Part shown: piece after piece, positions 23,356 to 36,089 of the stretch
How the letters are laid out: each line of letters opens with the position of its first letter
How positions within the stretch are numbered: the stretch's first letter is position 1
NCBI GenBank assembly: GCA_032622095.1
Contig: CP136068.1
Coordinates: forward strand, 115,183,509 to 115,247,508
DNA: 64,000 nucleotides
Direction of reading: 5' to 3'
Source of the DNA: Siphonodentalium dalli
Taxonomy: Eukaryota > Mollusca > Scaphopoda > Gadilida > Siphonodentaliidae
Translations under genes and position numbers: made by a program
Notes under the pieces: generated by a model
The model's database searches: none
What the model saw: the letters and a program-made list of their open reading frames with translations, nothing else
What the model was told of the DNA's origin: nothing

Positions 23356-23749
23356 ATAATTCTATCCACAAGAAATGATAATCTGTCCACGCATATATTG
23401 GTCTAGTTTTAGTGTATAAGGTATAGCCATCAAGATCGAAACAGCATTGGGATGGTTGTCTGAAGAACTCGCTTACTCCAATTATATCCAACGTATTTGA
23501 GTTAACATGTAGAGAGTTGATAAGTTCATTAAAGGGATCCCAATGAGCTCCAATACTCTGACAGTTTATATGGAATAGCTTGAGTGAAAGCCCTAATTCT
23601 TCGTTTAGCTGACTATATGCTACAGGGGAGTAATACTTGCAATCGCTACCGCTTATTCCGTTTGGTCCCTCATTATCATCACTGTCACTTTCATCAGAAA
23701 TTTCCTGATTAGCCATTAAGAAATATGGTAATGTTGAAGACCTGGTCAA
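23354..23749 (-). pseudogene. non-LTR retrotransposon endonuclease fragment
   Basis: A 131-codon minus-strand frame. An acidic leader (DESDSDDNEGPN) precedes LSLKLFHINCQSIGAHWDPF and TLDIIGVSEFF. This is the start of a LINE apurinic-like endonuclease (exonuclease-endonuclease-phosphatase fold), where L-N-x-x-S/G-x-x-x-K/H and D-x-I-x-x-x-E are typical. The protein-like part stops near DGYTLYTKTRP. The rest of the endonuclease and the reverse transcriptase are missing, so this is a truncated relic. It abuts a family A MITE. Confidence 0.65.
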
Positions 23750-23874
23750 ATGGCATATTGAAATATCGGATGGAATAATTGAATGAGTGATATAAGTAGA
23801 ATATGGATCTAATCAATAGGTTGTATATCATACTGAGAGCTGGTGAACAAAAACAAATAACAAGATATATAAAA

Positions 23875-24022
23875 AATTAAAAATAAATTGGAGGTTCTAA
23901 AAAATAAATTGGAGGTTCTATAGGTTCTAGATAGAGTGGTTACCAGGTTACGATTGTGATATATAGAGTGGTTACCATGTTACGATTGTGATAGATAGAG
24001 TGGTTACCAGGTTACGCAGCAG
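23875..24022. repeat. two adjacent minisatellites
   Basis: Two copies of AAAATAAATTGGAGGTTCT, then three copies of a ~31-bp unit GATAGAGTGGTTACCAGGTT plus ACGATTGTGAT. Confidence 0.85.
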
Positions 24023-24099
24023 CCGGAGATCTTTAGATCATTCCTTCGGAAATAATTTGTTTTGCTACCCACTGACTATTTTAAGTAATGGGGGAATCG

Positions 24100-24485
24100 A
24101 GTAAAGTTCTTACCTTCGAACGTGAACTATAAAAGCTTTTCATCACAGATGACCACGAAAGTAGATGCATTTGGTTAAAAACGCATAAACAATCCGATTA
24201 TTTCAAGTCGTGCGGGCAACGGGTAAATTTATTACCTTAATTACGAACATGAACTATAAATGCTTTCCATAACGCGCATGCATGCCCACGAAAGAAGATG
24301 CATTTTGGTTAAAAACGCATATTTAATCCGATTATTACACGTCATGTGGGCATCGGGTAATGAATGATCTTACCTTAATTCGAACATGAACTATAAATGC
24401 TTTCCATCACGCGCATGCATGACCACGAAAGAAGGTACATTTTGGTTAAAATGCACAAATAAATAATCCGATTATTACATGTACA
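24100..24485. repeat. three-copy ~127-bp tandem repeat
   Basis: Units share TTACCTT-ATTCGAACATGAAC, CTATAAATGCTTTCCATC and CACGAAAGAAGATGCATTTT. From 24486 to 25320 there is a two-copy CTCTTCTCTTCTGGGAA repeat at 24820-24865, a block at 25060-25140 that reappears inverted near 31360-31430, and no gene. Confidence 0.8.
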
Positions 24486-25321
24486 TCGTCTGCCACGTTC
24501 GTCTTTACACCACGCAGTGATCACAGTGCATGCATCATGGTCGCCGTTTACCGGGAATATTGATTTACAACAGGCATAAACATTATATTGAAGGTAAACA
24601 TGGCTGAACGACAATTGTATAGTTTGAAAAGATTCGCGCATGTCATTGTTTGTAAAGAATGCTACCATGAGCTTAATATATGTCATACGTCATTATAGAG
24701 GCAAGTAGGAGGATCATTTTAATACATACCGTCAAGCCGTAATGCTTAATCGAGTTGTCGCCGTGTGTTTCCATCCGGAACTGTACATGAATAATATATA
24801 CGAGCGCAATACATTTTAAAGATCTCTTCTCTTCTGGGAAATTTAAATATCTCTTCTCTTCTGGGAATTCTGCACTATTCCACTTCCAACAACAACATGC
24901 ATTACAATTAAAGTGACTTATGAAGGCACTAGCAGTGGGTATTATAAGTCCGAAAAGTCAAAAATATTTGCAAAATCTGCGTCACAATATAAGATATAAT
25001 GCTCGGTATGAGTGTTCAGTGTGTCAAATGATCTTGCTTCAGTGATCTTGAACACATTATCATGATACTACAAGAAAACCATAGTCAGAAATGGTAACGC
25101 CACCAAGATCGTATTATTAGCCATAAATATAAATAATAATACAATTATTCTATAAACTAGCTTTCAAATTTTATGCGGGAAATTTGCGTACTTCCATATT
25201 TCAAGTTTTCCCGTTTCTCGTGGCATACATTACTTTCATCAAACTGTCTTCTTTATTACACAAGCTGATAGGCCCGACTTCACCCGGGCTGTTTCCCATC
25301 TGCTTTCCGGTGAAAGGTGCG

Positions 25322-25835
25322 ATTTGACCTTCAATTGACTATTTCGAAAGTCAAGGTCAGGTCAGGGTCATGATTTGTCCAGTCCAAAACACCCCCACCC
25401 GTAGAAAATTACCCATAGGTATCAAATTTCGTCGAAATCCGTCCGTTTTACCCAACTTGACCTTTAATTAACAATTTTGAAGGTCAAGGTAAGGTCAGAG
25501 TCATGATTTGACCCGTCCAAAACACCCCCCCCCCCGACAAAAGTACCCATAGGTATCAAATTTCGTCGAAATCTATCCGTTTTATCCGAGTTGACCTTTG
25601 ATTGGCCATATTGAAGGTCAAGGTCAGGCCGAGGTCACGATTTGACCCGTTCAAAACTCTCCTCGGACCAAAGTATCCCTAGGTATCAAATTTCGCCGAA
25701 ATTTGTCCGTTTTACCCAAATTGACCTTGCATTGACAGTTTTAATGGTCAAGGTCAGGTCGGGGTCACGATTTGACCCGTTCAAAACACTTCCCGGACAC
25801 AAATACCCATAAGTATCAAATTACGTTGAATTCTA
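25322..25835. repeat. four-copy ~132-bp array with nuclear-receptor-like half-sites
   Basis: Units begin near 25326, 25459, 25593 and 25723 and share GGTATCAAATTTCGTCGAAA. Three carry TCAAGGTCA (25351, 25618 and 25748) and one TCAAGGTAA (25484). TCAAGGTCA is the known extended half-site of NR5A/ERR monomeric nuclear receptors. Function here is unproven. 25836-26265 has no recognisable feature. Confidence 0.75.
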
Positions 25836-26265
25836 TGGAAAGCCGAGGAGGACATGTTGGTTGCTAATTGCTAGATATACGACGCGGTATTTTGAAGGTG
25901 TTTCAAACTAGGAGATAGAAGTATTCTGCCTTTCAAATGGTGATGAATTATAGTAGTTTATTCAAATTTTATGGCATAAATTGTTATTAAAACCGTATAT
26001 ACTATAAAAAATTAATGACTCGAAAATTAAGTGGGCCTTTAAACAAAGTCACAATTGCATTTAGGCTCATCTCATACTCGTCCATTCAGCGATATTCTAC
26101 TGCGCAGTTTGTTATAGCCTCCAGTATTTATTGAGCGTTATACCCCCAACTGTTATAATTCGCCTTTAGCAGGCGTACTCTTGCCTCAGATTATTGAGAT
26201 ATTAGGTCACACATAATCACATTAAATCGCATCGTAACATAGCAATTGTGTGGGCTCCTTGGCGT

Positions 26266-27065
26266 GAATATGTAATGAGAAATAAGGTCATACGTAATGA
26301 CATTAAACTCAAGAAAACCCTCGAAAACAAAACAAAATCACATTTAATGTTTTACGTTATTTCCTTCATAAAAAGAATCTTCGTGATAATGAACCCTCTC
26401 GTTACTTTAGAATATAGAATTAACCTTAAAATAAAAAAAATCTTTGGAACACAGAACCTTCGGAATAACGAACCTTCGGATTGGTGAACCTTCGGAATAG
26501 CGAACATTCAGAGAAATTTCGGAATAGTGGACCTTCGGGATAGTGAACCTTCGGAATAGAGACATGCCCCCCAATATTCATATTATATGCCCAGAGTTCA
26601 AAGGTATGGACCCATAAAATTCTAAACTTGGCCCTTAAAATATTGAACTCCAAATTGGAGCACACACAGAACACCACTTAAGTCAACTGAACCTATGTCA
26701 TGTCCCAATGCGGGAGGGTCCATATATACCACAACATTCATAGTATATGCCAAGAATTCAAAGGTATGGGCCCACGTAATGACATAAAATCTCAAGAAAA
26801 CCAGCGAAAACAAAACAAAATCACATTTAATGTTCTAAGTTAAGTTATTTCCTCCTGTATCTGTATCGGTGTGCGCGCATGATCAGTTCGGATGTGAGCG
26901 CGCGCACACTCCATATAAAGAATCTTTGTGAAAATGAACCCTCTCAAATTAGTCTCAATACTTTAAAATATAGAATTAACCTAAAAATAACAAAAACCTT
27001 CGGAATAGAGAACCTTCGGAATAGCGGACCTTCGGGATAGCAAACCTTCATAATAGAAGCATGTC
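26266..27065. repeat. duplicated block with CCTTCGGAATAG microrepeats
   Basis: The segments near 26300-26345 and 26785-26830 (AAACAAAACAAAATCACATT), 26575-26625 and 26730-26780, and 26380-26560 and 26925-27065 are paired copies. Each copy ends in a ~17-bp irregular tandem run of GAACCTTCGGAATAGCG (26455-26560 and 26995-27060). An inverted GTGTGCGCGC/GCGCGCACAC pair lies at 26868-26910. No gene from 27066 to 27540. Confidence 0.6.
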
Positions 27066-27540
27066 CCCACAATTACACCGGTGACGTAAACACATGTGCC
27101 AATCTTAGTTGTACTCTCGTAATTATCGGTACGATGAAACGGTGACGGAATCTGACGAGGTTTGCCGAATGTACAATCACCCAGTGAATTATCGATCGAC
27201 CATGCGATATCAAAAAACCAAAAGCTAGAAACACCACACTACGGTGGCGTAATGATGATAGACTAGTTTTATTTTTATTGTTGATGAGTTTAAACATATT
27301 TATTTGTCTAATTTTATGAAGCATGGTATACATGCATATAAAACGCAGACATGTTTATTTACAATGCATGGGGTTGGAGGACAAAGGCTGGTCTCCATTA
27401 AGCTTAGGGTACATCCTCTCCCATTTAATTGTTGATAACTCTCCACTGATGAGATTTCACATGTTGAAACAATTAGTATGTAAATAAAAGGTCAGCCGAC
27501 CACAGTGTCCCCCGAAAACGTTGCAAGTCGATGTCGCTTT

Positions 27541-27957
27541 GTTAAAGAAATTAAAAAAATGTTGAAATTTTCTGTCGAAAATGGTTAATAACTCCGTAAA
27601 CAAAAAAATATATTTCCGTCATCTATATACATGTTGCACATCTCCAATATGTGGGTAACAATACTCTGAAGTTTCAAATATCTACGATCAAAACTGTAGG
27701 AGGAGTTGATTACACCATGAATGTACCCTCATACAGAAAATTATAAAAAATGATCGAAAAGTCGAAAAGGGTTAATAACTCTGTCAAAAAATATTTGTTC
27801 CGTCATCTATATACATGTTGCACATCTTCAATATATGGGCAACAATATTCTGAAGTTTCAAATCTCTGGGATGAAATCTGTAGGAGGCGATGATTACACC
27901 ATGAAGGTACTCAAAAGTGTGACGGGCGGACGGACGGACGGACGGGCGGACCGACGT
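27541..27957. repeat. two-copy ~210-bp duplication plus GACG/GGAC microsatellite
   Basis: Both copies contain TTCCGTCATCTATATACATG then TTGCACATCT and TGATTACACCATGAA. The second ends in an imperfect GGACGGAC run at 27921-27956. From 27958 to 28283 I see nothing. Confidence 0.75.
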
Positions 27958-28283
27958 GAGTATACTTGTGAGGTGCGATCCAATTTTAAATAATACTGTT
28001 ATACGGTGAAAGGCGATCATTGTATCAATAAACATTACCAAATGTAGCCTAATTGCGAATGAAATCTTGAATTTGAACATCAGTGTTTACTGGAATATTG
28101 TTGTCAATTGGTCTGATCTTCTGTAGTGCAGGCCGATTTAATAAGATGGCTGTATACATGGTACTGTGATATGTTTACCCAACAAAGGTTTCAACACGTG
28201 TCATTTCGTTAGTAGAAAGCTATTAATTAATATAAAAACAATGTTTATCTATTTCTCCATGATCGTGCATGGTGAAAAAAATT

Positions 28284-28460
28284 AAAGGGATATACTGTAC
28301 TCAAATGTTGTTATTGGTTTCTATTGTCTCAGAGTCGTAGAATAAGGTAACCACATTTCCATTATTTGAAAGTCTGTTGAGTACGAAGTAATGTTACGGA
28401 TGGCAAATTAGCCGGAATGCGAAAATACCAGTTGTCGTTGTCGAGTTGTTTTTTTGGACA
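28284..28460. mobile_element. partial relative of MITE family H
   Basis: Carries the family H end (AAAGGGATATACTGTACTC) and inner pieces (GTTGAGTACGAAGTAATGTT) seen inverted near 20500-20600. The other end is missing; element J follows. Confidence 0.55.
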
Positions 28461-28485
28461 GTCACGGTCGTCCCACTACGGAAGC

Positions 28486-28965
28486 ATGGAGCCGCCACTT
28501 ACAAAAATAAAATCCACCCCTAGATCGGCGTATATACGCCGATCATCGGCGTATATACGCCGATTTCGGCGTAGTTACGCCGATCATCGGCGTAATTACG
28601 CCGACCATCGGCGTATTTACGGCGATTACGGCCGACCATCGGCGTAGTTACGTCGATCATCGGCGTAATTACGACGACCATTGGCGTATGTACGGCGATT
28701 TCGGGGTAGTTACGCCGACCATCGGCGTAGTTACGCCGACCATCGGCGTATATACGCCAACTTTCGGCGTATATACGCCAACTTTCGGCGTAACTACGCC
28801 GATGGCGATGGCCACATACAGGGCGAATAAAGACCAAGGGGACCAAGTTTCCTCTGCATTAACCCAATCCTGCCCAACGTAACCATATGCATAGTCAACT
28901 GAGAATGATGTTTCCATTGGTCTATTGTGGAAAAACTTATTTTTCAATGATGATTTACTGAGAAT
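28486..28965 (+). mobile_element. element J, copy with expanded palindrome array
   Basis: Its flanks (GGAAGCATGGAGCCGCCACT at the left; GACCAAGGGGACCAAGTTTC and GATGTTTCCATTGGTC at the right) recur inverted at 30185-30410. Between the flanks, 28519-28805 is an array of about 13 units of ~24-27 bp built on ATCGGCGTATATACGCCGAT. The other copy has one unit. Confidence 0.75.
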
Positions 28966-29039
28966 AAAATAAAAACGGGGGGGGGGCTGATTTTGGAGCC
29001 AAATCATGCCCTACCGTTTACATTAACGGCTATATGGGA

Positions 29040-30180
29040 ATAATATAGGATAATTTATGTAGTTAATCTTACCATACACGTCCTGCCTCATAATCAGACA
29101 ATGTGTATTTTGAGGTATAGGGCAGGTGTGTGGTAAGGCTGGGCAAACTTGGTCTCCTTTCCAATAGTCACTGTGTATGTGGCTCAAAACTTTTAAAGAA
29201 CTTTACCGTCTGAGGTGTGGTTTTAAACGAATAAAAATTGTGGACTGAGTTCATAAATGGGTTTATATTATTCGCATATCCCACAATGTAAAAGCAGGTT
29301 TCGGCTCCCAAATCTATGACAGTCATGTTTCAGCTCCCTGATGAGAATATGTATCAGTCTCCAAATCCCTGTTTTGATTTTATTCATTGCATCTCCTCAT
29401 ATTGAAATAGGTCTGCCATAATTGCACAAGGCAGAGACGATTCTCAGAAATTAATGATCAGAAATGCATATTTTGAAGTAGGACAGGTGTGAGGTAAAGT
29501 GGGGAAACTTGGTCCCCTTGCATTTTAGTCACTGTGTGTGCCTCAAAACTTCTAAATAACTGTCTTAGATATGGTTCAAAAGAATATTAAGATAAACTAC
29601 ATAAAAGACTCTATATTATTCCCTTATAGCCCCCAAAGTTACTCAATCCGATCAGAGGGTCCCGATATCATCAACATACAACAACATTTCTTCAAAATAC
29701 GGTTTAGTTATCAGAATCCATTGCAGCAAAATAATGCTAACAACTCATAACTATGGTATCAAATTTACCAAAACGTTCAACGAAGTATTAGCCGTATTAT
29801 CATTTGAGTATACACGATATTTGGCCGTATTATCACTTGTTTTAGAGTTATGCATCTTCATCCGCAATTTCGACCGAGACCATCCGTTTGACGGCGTGTT
29901 TCTGGGCCACTAATAATGAAATAACGAACTACCAAAATCGATATCTGATATCACTCTTGAGGTTTGATGGGTGGCCGGGTTCCTCGACTCGAATCAAATA
30001 TTTACCCACCCCCGATGCGAAAGAAATAGTAATTTAGGAGCGTTAAATCGGATTGATTACCTTTAATGTAAAAGGTAGGGCAGGTTTCGGCTCCCATATC
30101 GATAAAACAAATCATGTTTTTACCCCCTCCCCCCGATAAGAATTGATCAGTCTCCAAACGCCTGATTAGATTTTATTCTT
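29040..30180. repeat. long direct repeat interrupted by a MITE
   Basis: About 29040-29400 and 29430-29636 plus 30067-30180 are related copies (AGGTTTCGGCTCCCAAATC, ATCAGTCTCCAAATCCCTG). The second copy is split by the family A element at 29637-30062. Confidence 0.6.
29637..30062 (-). mobile_element. MITE family A, copy 4
   Basis: Reverse family A copy: GTTACTCAATCCGATCAGAG at one end and AATCGGATTGATTACCT, then TTAA (30063-30066), at the other. Confidence 0.65.
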
Positions 30181-30184
30181 TGTA

Positions 30185-30410
30185 TATCATCATATTGAAA
30201 AATAAGTTTGTCCACAATAGACCAATGGAAACATCATTCTCAGTTGCCTATGCATATGGTTATGTTGGGCAGGAATGGGTTATTGCAGAGGAAACTTGGT
30301 CTCCTTGTCTTTATTCACCCTATATGTGACCATCGAAATCGGCGTATATACGCCGATCTAGGGATGGATTTGATTTTTGTAAGTGGCGGCTCCATGCTTC
30401 CGTATCCCAC
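30185..30410 (-). mobile_element. element J, single-unit copy
   Basis: Inverted relative of 28486-28965 with only one GGCGTATATACGCC palindrome (about 30336-30354). This probably shows the state before expansion. Confidence 0.7.
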
Positions 30411-31737
30411 AGACACAATTCATTCCTTTTCGTTTTCAATATTTGCAAAATTATATATCAACTTTGAAAAGAACATTTACCTTCAAGCCAGTAGGTATAG
30501 AAGGTATATATAGAGGTGCATCCAGGGCCGTAACTCCCCCAAAATATTGGGGGGGGGATGTGTCGCTTCTTTGCCCGACATCTCCACCAAATTGCCCGAT
30601 TATTGTGGTGTTCTCCCTCCCCGAGGTCATTAGCACACCCGCGTGTATACTGTTGACCAAATATTAGAAACATGTGGGCCGATGCGGCGATGGGACTATT
30701 ATAAATAGAAAATTGTTTTTTTCCGGTTTATTTAAAAGTCGAACTGCGGATCAGGAGGCCGGTCACCGGTAAAAGGTGTAGTTGGGAATTTCAATTTCTT
30801 TTATTGTCCTTTACATTATTATGTCAATAATGTTGTTTTTGGTTTGTGACAAGCTATGTCAATTGCCAATAAAAGAAATTTAAAAGATAATTTGTAAGTC
30901 TTATATTTCAACTTTTATAGATATTTATCGTTCTGCAGCCCACTGATGGTTGTGGTCGGAGACGGCCGAGTCGGCCGCCGGTTCGTTAATTAGGTGCTGG
31001 TTGTTATTGTTATTTTAACGGAATTCTGAGTTGGTCATTCGCGAAACCAATATATTTTATATTCTATAATTAAAATCATGGGTATATACTATATGATCTT
31101 GTTTATGGATATTGTAGGAAGGCTAATCTGGCCGCGTTAATTGCTTTCGATGTTTAGATATGAACAATGGCTGGACCATGCACTCTTGGCGGGAACACAA
31201 TATCTCCGATTTTTGATCCGCATTTAGAAGCTTTCTGGTGTGGTGAATGAGAAACCTGCAGTAAGAAGCCGTAGTTGTTTGTAATAATTCGAAGGATTCG
31301 TTGTTTTAACGGAATTCTGAGGCGGTGAATTCATGTAAACAATATATTTTATATTATAATTTATATTTATGGCTAATAATATGATCTTGAGGGCGTTACC
31401 ATTTCTGATTATGGTTTTCTTGTTGTATTATGGGTACTGTTTACAGACATTGGCCTACTCCATGCGGATACTCACCATGAGAAGACAATTTCTTTTGAAC
31501 ATAACGGGAATCCTTGGAATATACACGAGCTGATTATAACAATAACACCCCCCAATAACACCACATAATCCGAAAGTCAGAATTATATCTATATAAATGT
31601 ATTTTTACATTGTATGCGAATGGCAGGTCAAATGAGAATGTATCCATGATAATATAATGGAATATCTTGAATTTTACACTTTTAAACGAAATCAGTTACA
31701 TCCTTTATATAGAGAGAATATTACTCGTTAGTAGTTA
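30411..31737. other. no gene; short direct repeats
   Basis: Contains a G-run at 30549-30558. Two direct copies of TTTTAACGGAATTCTGAG plus AATATATTTTATATT lie near 31012-31110 and 31301-31390. No coding signal. Confidence 0.45.
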
Positions 31738-34670
31738 TTAATCGCTGATCTTGATTCGTCTATCTTTCCTTGATGACCATTTCTGTAAGACATCCCTGGC
31801 ATCGATGTTGTCAGTAAAATCTGGTTCAGAAGCAAGAATGACATGCTTATTTAATCTTACATCAGTCATTGTGGACCTCAAAAAGTTTTGTATTATCTTT
31901 AATTTGCTAAAAGCACGCTCATCAGAAGCAACAGTAATTGGAGCTGTTTGCATAAGTTGATAAGATTTGTAAACATTTGGAAATATGTTCCGATCGATGT
32001 TCGAAGCAAATCGTATATTTTTTATTAGGTTTGTTTCGACACATGCAAGTGTTGCGGAATATGTCCAATTCTGCTTGCAAACAGCCCACATCAACACACT
32101 GACTGTGTGGAAACAATTTCACAACAGACCTAAGATCATCAAGCGTCATGCACGGGTTTCAAAGGTGGTTGGAAACATGTTATGAGTGGTGTCACTTTCG
32201 ACAAACATTGCTTGAAACTCTGCTCTGCATACTCCGTGGTCAGTGAATCCAAAGTTTAGTAAAACACGTTTCGGTAGAATTGATGGAAATCAAGCTGCGC
32301 CACATTATCAGAATTGTCACCAACCCGCGCTTTGGTGTTTTCCTGGGTCGATGTACGCGTATGTAATCTGCTTTTGGGTCACACTCAAGTAGCTCTGAGA
32401 ATTTTACAGCTGCTTCAATTTGGTCGTTAATATCTGCGTTGTTTACTCTCATCCCTTTCAGAGACTGAAGTGTCCCTTCCGTCAATAACAGCGCATCTGC
32501 TATGTTTAAATCTACACGCTGCAACTCAACAGCAGTTAGCAATTTGGTCTTCGTCATCACAATTCTCATGAACATCAGAGGAAATATGAAATCATAAATT
32601 ATCATCTTTAGTTTAAACATATTTTATTAGCAAAGAATAGCTAATTGGATTGGGGCACAAGTTATTGCTAACTTATTGACGCCCCTTTCCAACAAACAAT
32701 TGACAATTAACAAAAAGAGTTAGGCTTCCTGCCTGCAATACATATAATACAAAGGTATACAAACAACACTTGTATGATTAAAATATGATAGTAAAGTGGG
32801 GATACACGTTAAGATGTCAAAGTGTACTGTTTGGGTCAGAATGAGGGTATGATTGTGGGCCTTCGATCGATGATGTGATATTATGTTTCCTAATTTATAT
32901 ACATGTAATACTATTTCCATTCGCTAGGTTTAATACACTATTAATCATTAAATCGTTGTGTTTCTATGATATACTTTTGAGCAAAAATGAATAACTTGCA
33001 ATTTATTTGCTCAGTCTCATGGGTGGAGCCGAAAAGTATATTCCCAATGGTCAAGTGTAGTACGCCCAATTATCATCTTTGAGCGGAGTCCAAGGGCTTT
33101 TGCTTTATCACACGACTTAACACTTTCCATTTTTGAACCTTTGTGTAAAGCATCAACAATATTCTCACATGATATCCAAACAGCATCTATTGATTCACAT
33201 CTGTAAACCCAACGAGTTTTTAACAAGTTTCTAAGTTTCAACACATTATCGACATGCTTGAGTTCATCAAGTAACACATGATATCGTTTGCAACTTCCCG
33301 TAAAAATGTATATAACTCATCAAGAAGGCTGTACATATTGATCACAAGTGAAATTTTTGCACAATGTTCGTTGAAAGTATTTGACCGATGACTTTGACAA
33401 GGAATATAAGGCACAGATCTTCCAATTGTATCTTGAAGTTTTTTTTAGCTCCATTATATTCTCCAGACATGGATGCGGTGTGATCGTAGGATTGAAAACA
33501 CAGGTCATTTCTATTTAGTTCATTCCTGTCAATTGTTTTTAAGATTTCAGTGGCCTGCACCCAATTCCTGTTTTATCGTTAGTCTCTTTCATCTCAAGGA
33601 CTCGTTCTTGTGTCACATTCTGATCATCAACATATCTTACAACTACAACAAGTCTGTCGATATGAGACACATCTGGTGTAGTATCAGTCATAACATCAAA
33701 CATACCAGCTGCAGCGGAATTAACACCAAGTCGTGTCTTCTCTCTAACACTATCCGCCAATACATCAATGAATTCATTCTGAGATGCAGCAGAGAGAAAC
33801 CGCACACAATAATTCTGCATTATCTTCTCGTCCACCCATTGGCGTAGATTTGGATTATGACGCGATACAAGTTGAACAATTTGGAAGAAATTCCCGTCCT
33901 TGTCTTTTCTCACGAAATGATAGCTCTTGCATGTCTGGCTAGGGTTTTTGCTGTGTCCAACAATATTTCAATTATTTCCCGATTACGAACACAGTCTTTC
34001 TCTTGTTGCAACTGTTCGCAACGTCGCATTTCCTTGTCAAGCATGACATTTACATGACTAAGACCACACGCAAAATGAGACACACTTGTGAAATGTTTGG
34101 ATAACTTTCCCTTTTTGTCTTGGCCGGTACTCTTCATTTTATCCCATTTGCTAATCCCTGTGAGCCACGCGTCTGATGATGCTAATCCCTGTGAGCCACG
34201 CGTCTGATGATGCTAATCCCTGTACGTGAGCCACGCGTCTGGTGATGCTAATCCCTGTGAGCCACGCGTCTGATGATTCCATACTAATCCATGTGAGCCA
34301 CGCGTCTGATGATTTTTCACGACCAACACCTTCAGGAAAGAGACTGCACACAAAACAATTCACACAATTCCCTTTTATGCTGTTTTCAAGATGAGGATAC
34401 TCATTGTACCAGCCCGAGGAAAATTTTCGCTGTTTCTTCTTGGAAATTTCTATGCTTTCTGCATGGATCATATGTTTTGAGCACAGGTTGGAAAGGTCCG
34501 AGTTCAATCAATTGCCGGCGCATTGTATCATTAATGACCTTTGGTCTGTCTTTGGGATCACGTAAGCAGCAAACATCAACCAAATCTTCAACTGATTGAT
34601 TCTTCTGTGTCCTTTCAGCTGGTCCCATTATGATTTTAACCAGAGACATTAATTGTGCAAGTGATGTCAC
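31738..34670 (-). pseudogene. dead hAT-family transposase (TTF zinc finger, DUF4371, dimerisation domain)
   Basis: Minus-strand segments in several frames line up in the order of a ZMYM1-like hAT transposase. A TTF-type zinc finger region lies at about 34320-34510 (SSGWYNEYPHLENS, then CVNCFVCSLFPEG). A linker follows at 33910-34137. The DUF4371/RNase H-like core is at 33539-33913, with DVMTDTTPDVSHIDRL carrying the expected catalytic Asp. A second core piece is at 33342-33560 (QSYDHTASMSG). A TRW motif lies at 33017-33277. The C-terminal hAT dimerisation region is at 31738-32097 (TVASDERAFSKLKIIQNFLR). Frameshifts separate the pieces. An unrelated stretch sits at about 32625-33010, and a minisatellite breaks 34151-34315. 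It cannot encode a full protein. Confidence 0.85.
34151..34315 (-). repeat. 31-bp minisatellite grown from transposase codons
   Basis: Five units of CTAATCCCTGTGAGCCACGC plus GTCTGATGATG (units 3 and 4 slightly longer). On the minus strand each reads SSDAWLTGIS in one frame; the last unit continues into the linker (SKWDKM). As 31 is not a multiple of three, the repeat destroys the frame. Confidence 0.85.
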
Positions 34671-34844
34671 GGTATAGCGTCACGGTAATGTTTCTTAGAC
34701 CGATTGTTATCAAGCCAGGACCTATCGCGTGTGTAATTAATTGTGCAATTAAGCTATTGCATCTCTTAATCAAGCGGCTACAGTGACATTGGTTACTTAT
34801 TCCCAGTTCCTTATTCCTTGTTCGGAATCGGAAACATTAAAACT

Positions 34845-35460
34845 TGACCAAATTAACGGTGCGGTAGGGTGGCCCACCCCAAATTATACTATAAAACCAA
34901 CAACCGCACCCCTCTATAGCCCGTGTGGTTGCCACAGGAGGAGGTGGCCAAAATGACATCCATTGCCGTTTTGATATTTATAAACCGATTTTGACCAAAT
35001 AAACGATGCGGTGGCACACAACAAATTATACTATAGGCCTACAAACCGAAACCGCACCCTCTAGCCCGTGCGGTTGCCTGATGAGGTGGCCAAAATGACA
35101 ACCATAGCCGTTTTGCTATTTATGAACAGATTTTGACAAAATAAACTGTGCGATAGGATTGCCCTTATAATTATACTACCGGTATAAAACAGAAACTGCA
35201 ACCCTCTACTCTAGCCCGTGCGGTTGCCACGGGAGGTGGCCAAAAGTGCAATCATAGCCGTTTTAGTATTTATGAACCGATTTTGACAAAATAAACGGGG
35301 CGGTAGGGTGACCCACCCCAAACTATACTATAAAAAGTTAAAAACCGAAAACCACACCTCTAGTCCATGCGTTTTCCACAGGAGGTGGTCAAAATTGCAA
35401 CCATAGCAGAAATTTGGTATTTATGAACCGATTTTGACCAAATGAATCTTAAGGGCTAGA
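34845..35460. repeat. four-copy ~150-bp tandem repeat
   Basis: Units share GAACCGATTTTGACCAAAT, CCCACCCCAAATTATACTAT, and an AACCGCACCCCTCTAGCC/GTGCGGTTGCCAC inverted pair. 34671-34844 and 35461-36084 show no gene. Confidence 0.8.
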
Positions 35461-36089
35461 TTGAGTCATAAATTGTTTTTATATTTATTTTTGCCGTTAA
35501 TTAGAATAACCAAATTGCGATTTACACAATTCAACATCAAGTGCAATCTATATCAATTCGTACATATCACCAATACACATGTATACACATAACAAAACAC
35601 AATTAATAAGAATTACACTTACTTCTTATACAGCCCATCACTTACTCTATCCGCCATACTCTCCTTTAAATTTACTGACAGAATCAAACAGGTTTTACTA
35701 AAACTATAAATATTTCCGAAATTAGTAATATATTTTAACTTATTTTTATTTGGGTGGTGGGAATGGGTGAATATCGATCTGGTAGTGACCACTGTTAAAC
35801 CAAAAAATGAATTCCGTGCCAAATTCAGCGATCCACGACAACTATAATCGCACGAGATTATCCAGCAATTCAACGATTCACCAGGCAAACGCAGAGCGTG
35901 CTCCTGTGAGTGATTATAATCCGTGACTGATTAGATCTCGACCCATATAATGTGTCGGGTGAACATTTGGCCATGTTAAGGCAGTAACATACCGACAATA
36001 AGATATTTATAAAATGTTCAGAAAGAGATGATAATAGAATTATTTAAATTTCCTCTCTTAGCCTAGCTTCATTAATTATTTTGTATATG

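Noticed and set aside
28519-28805. CRISPR-like regular array
   Set aside because: Units are palindromic minisatellite repeats without unique spacers, in an animal genome.
28520-28846. 108-codon minus-strand frame rich in TPM/YAD repeats
   Set aside because: Pure translation of the GGCGTATATACGCC array.
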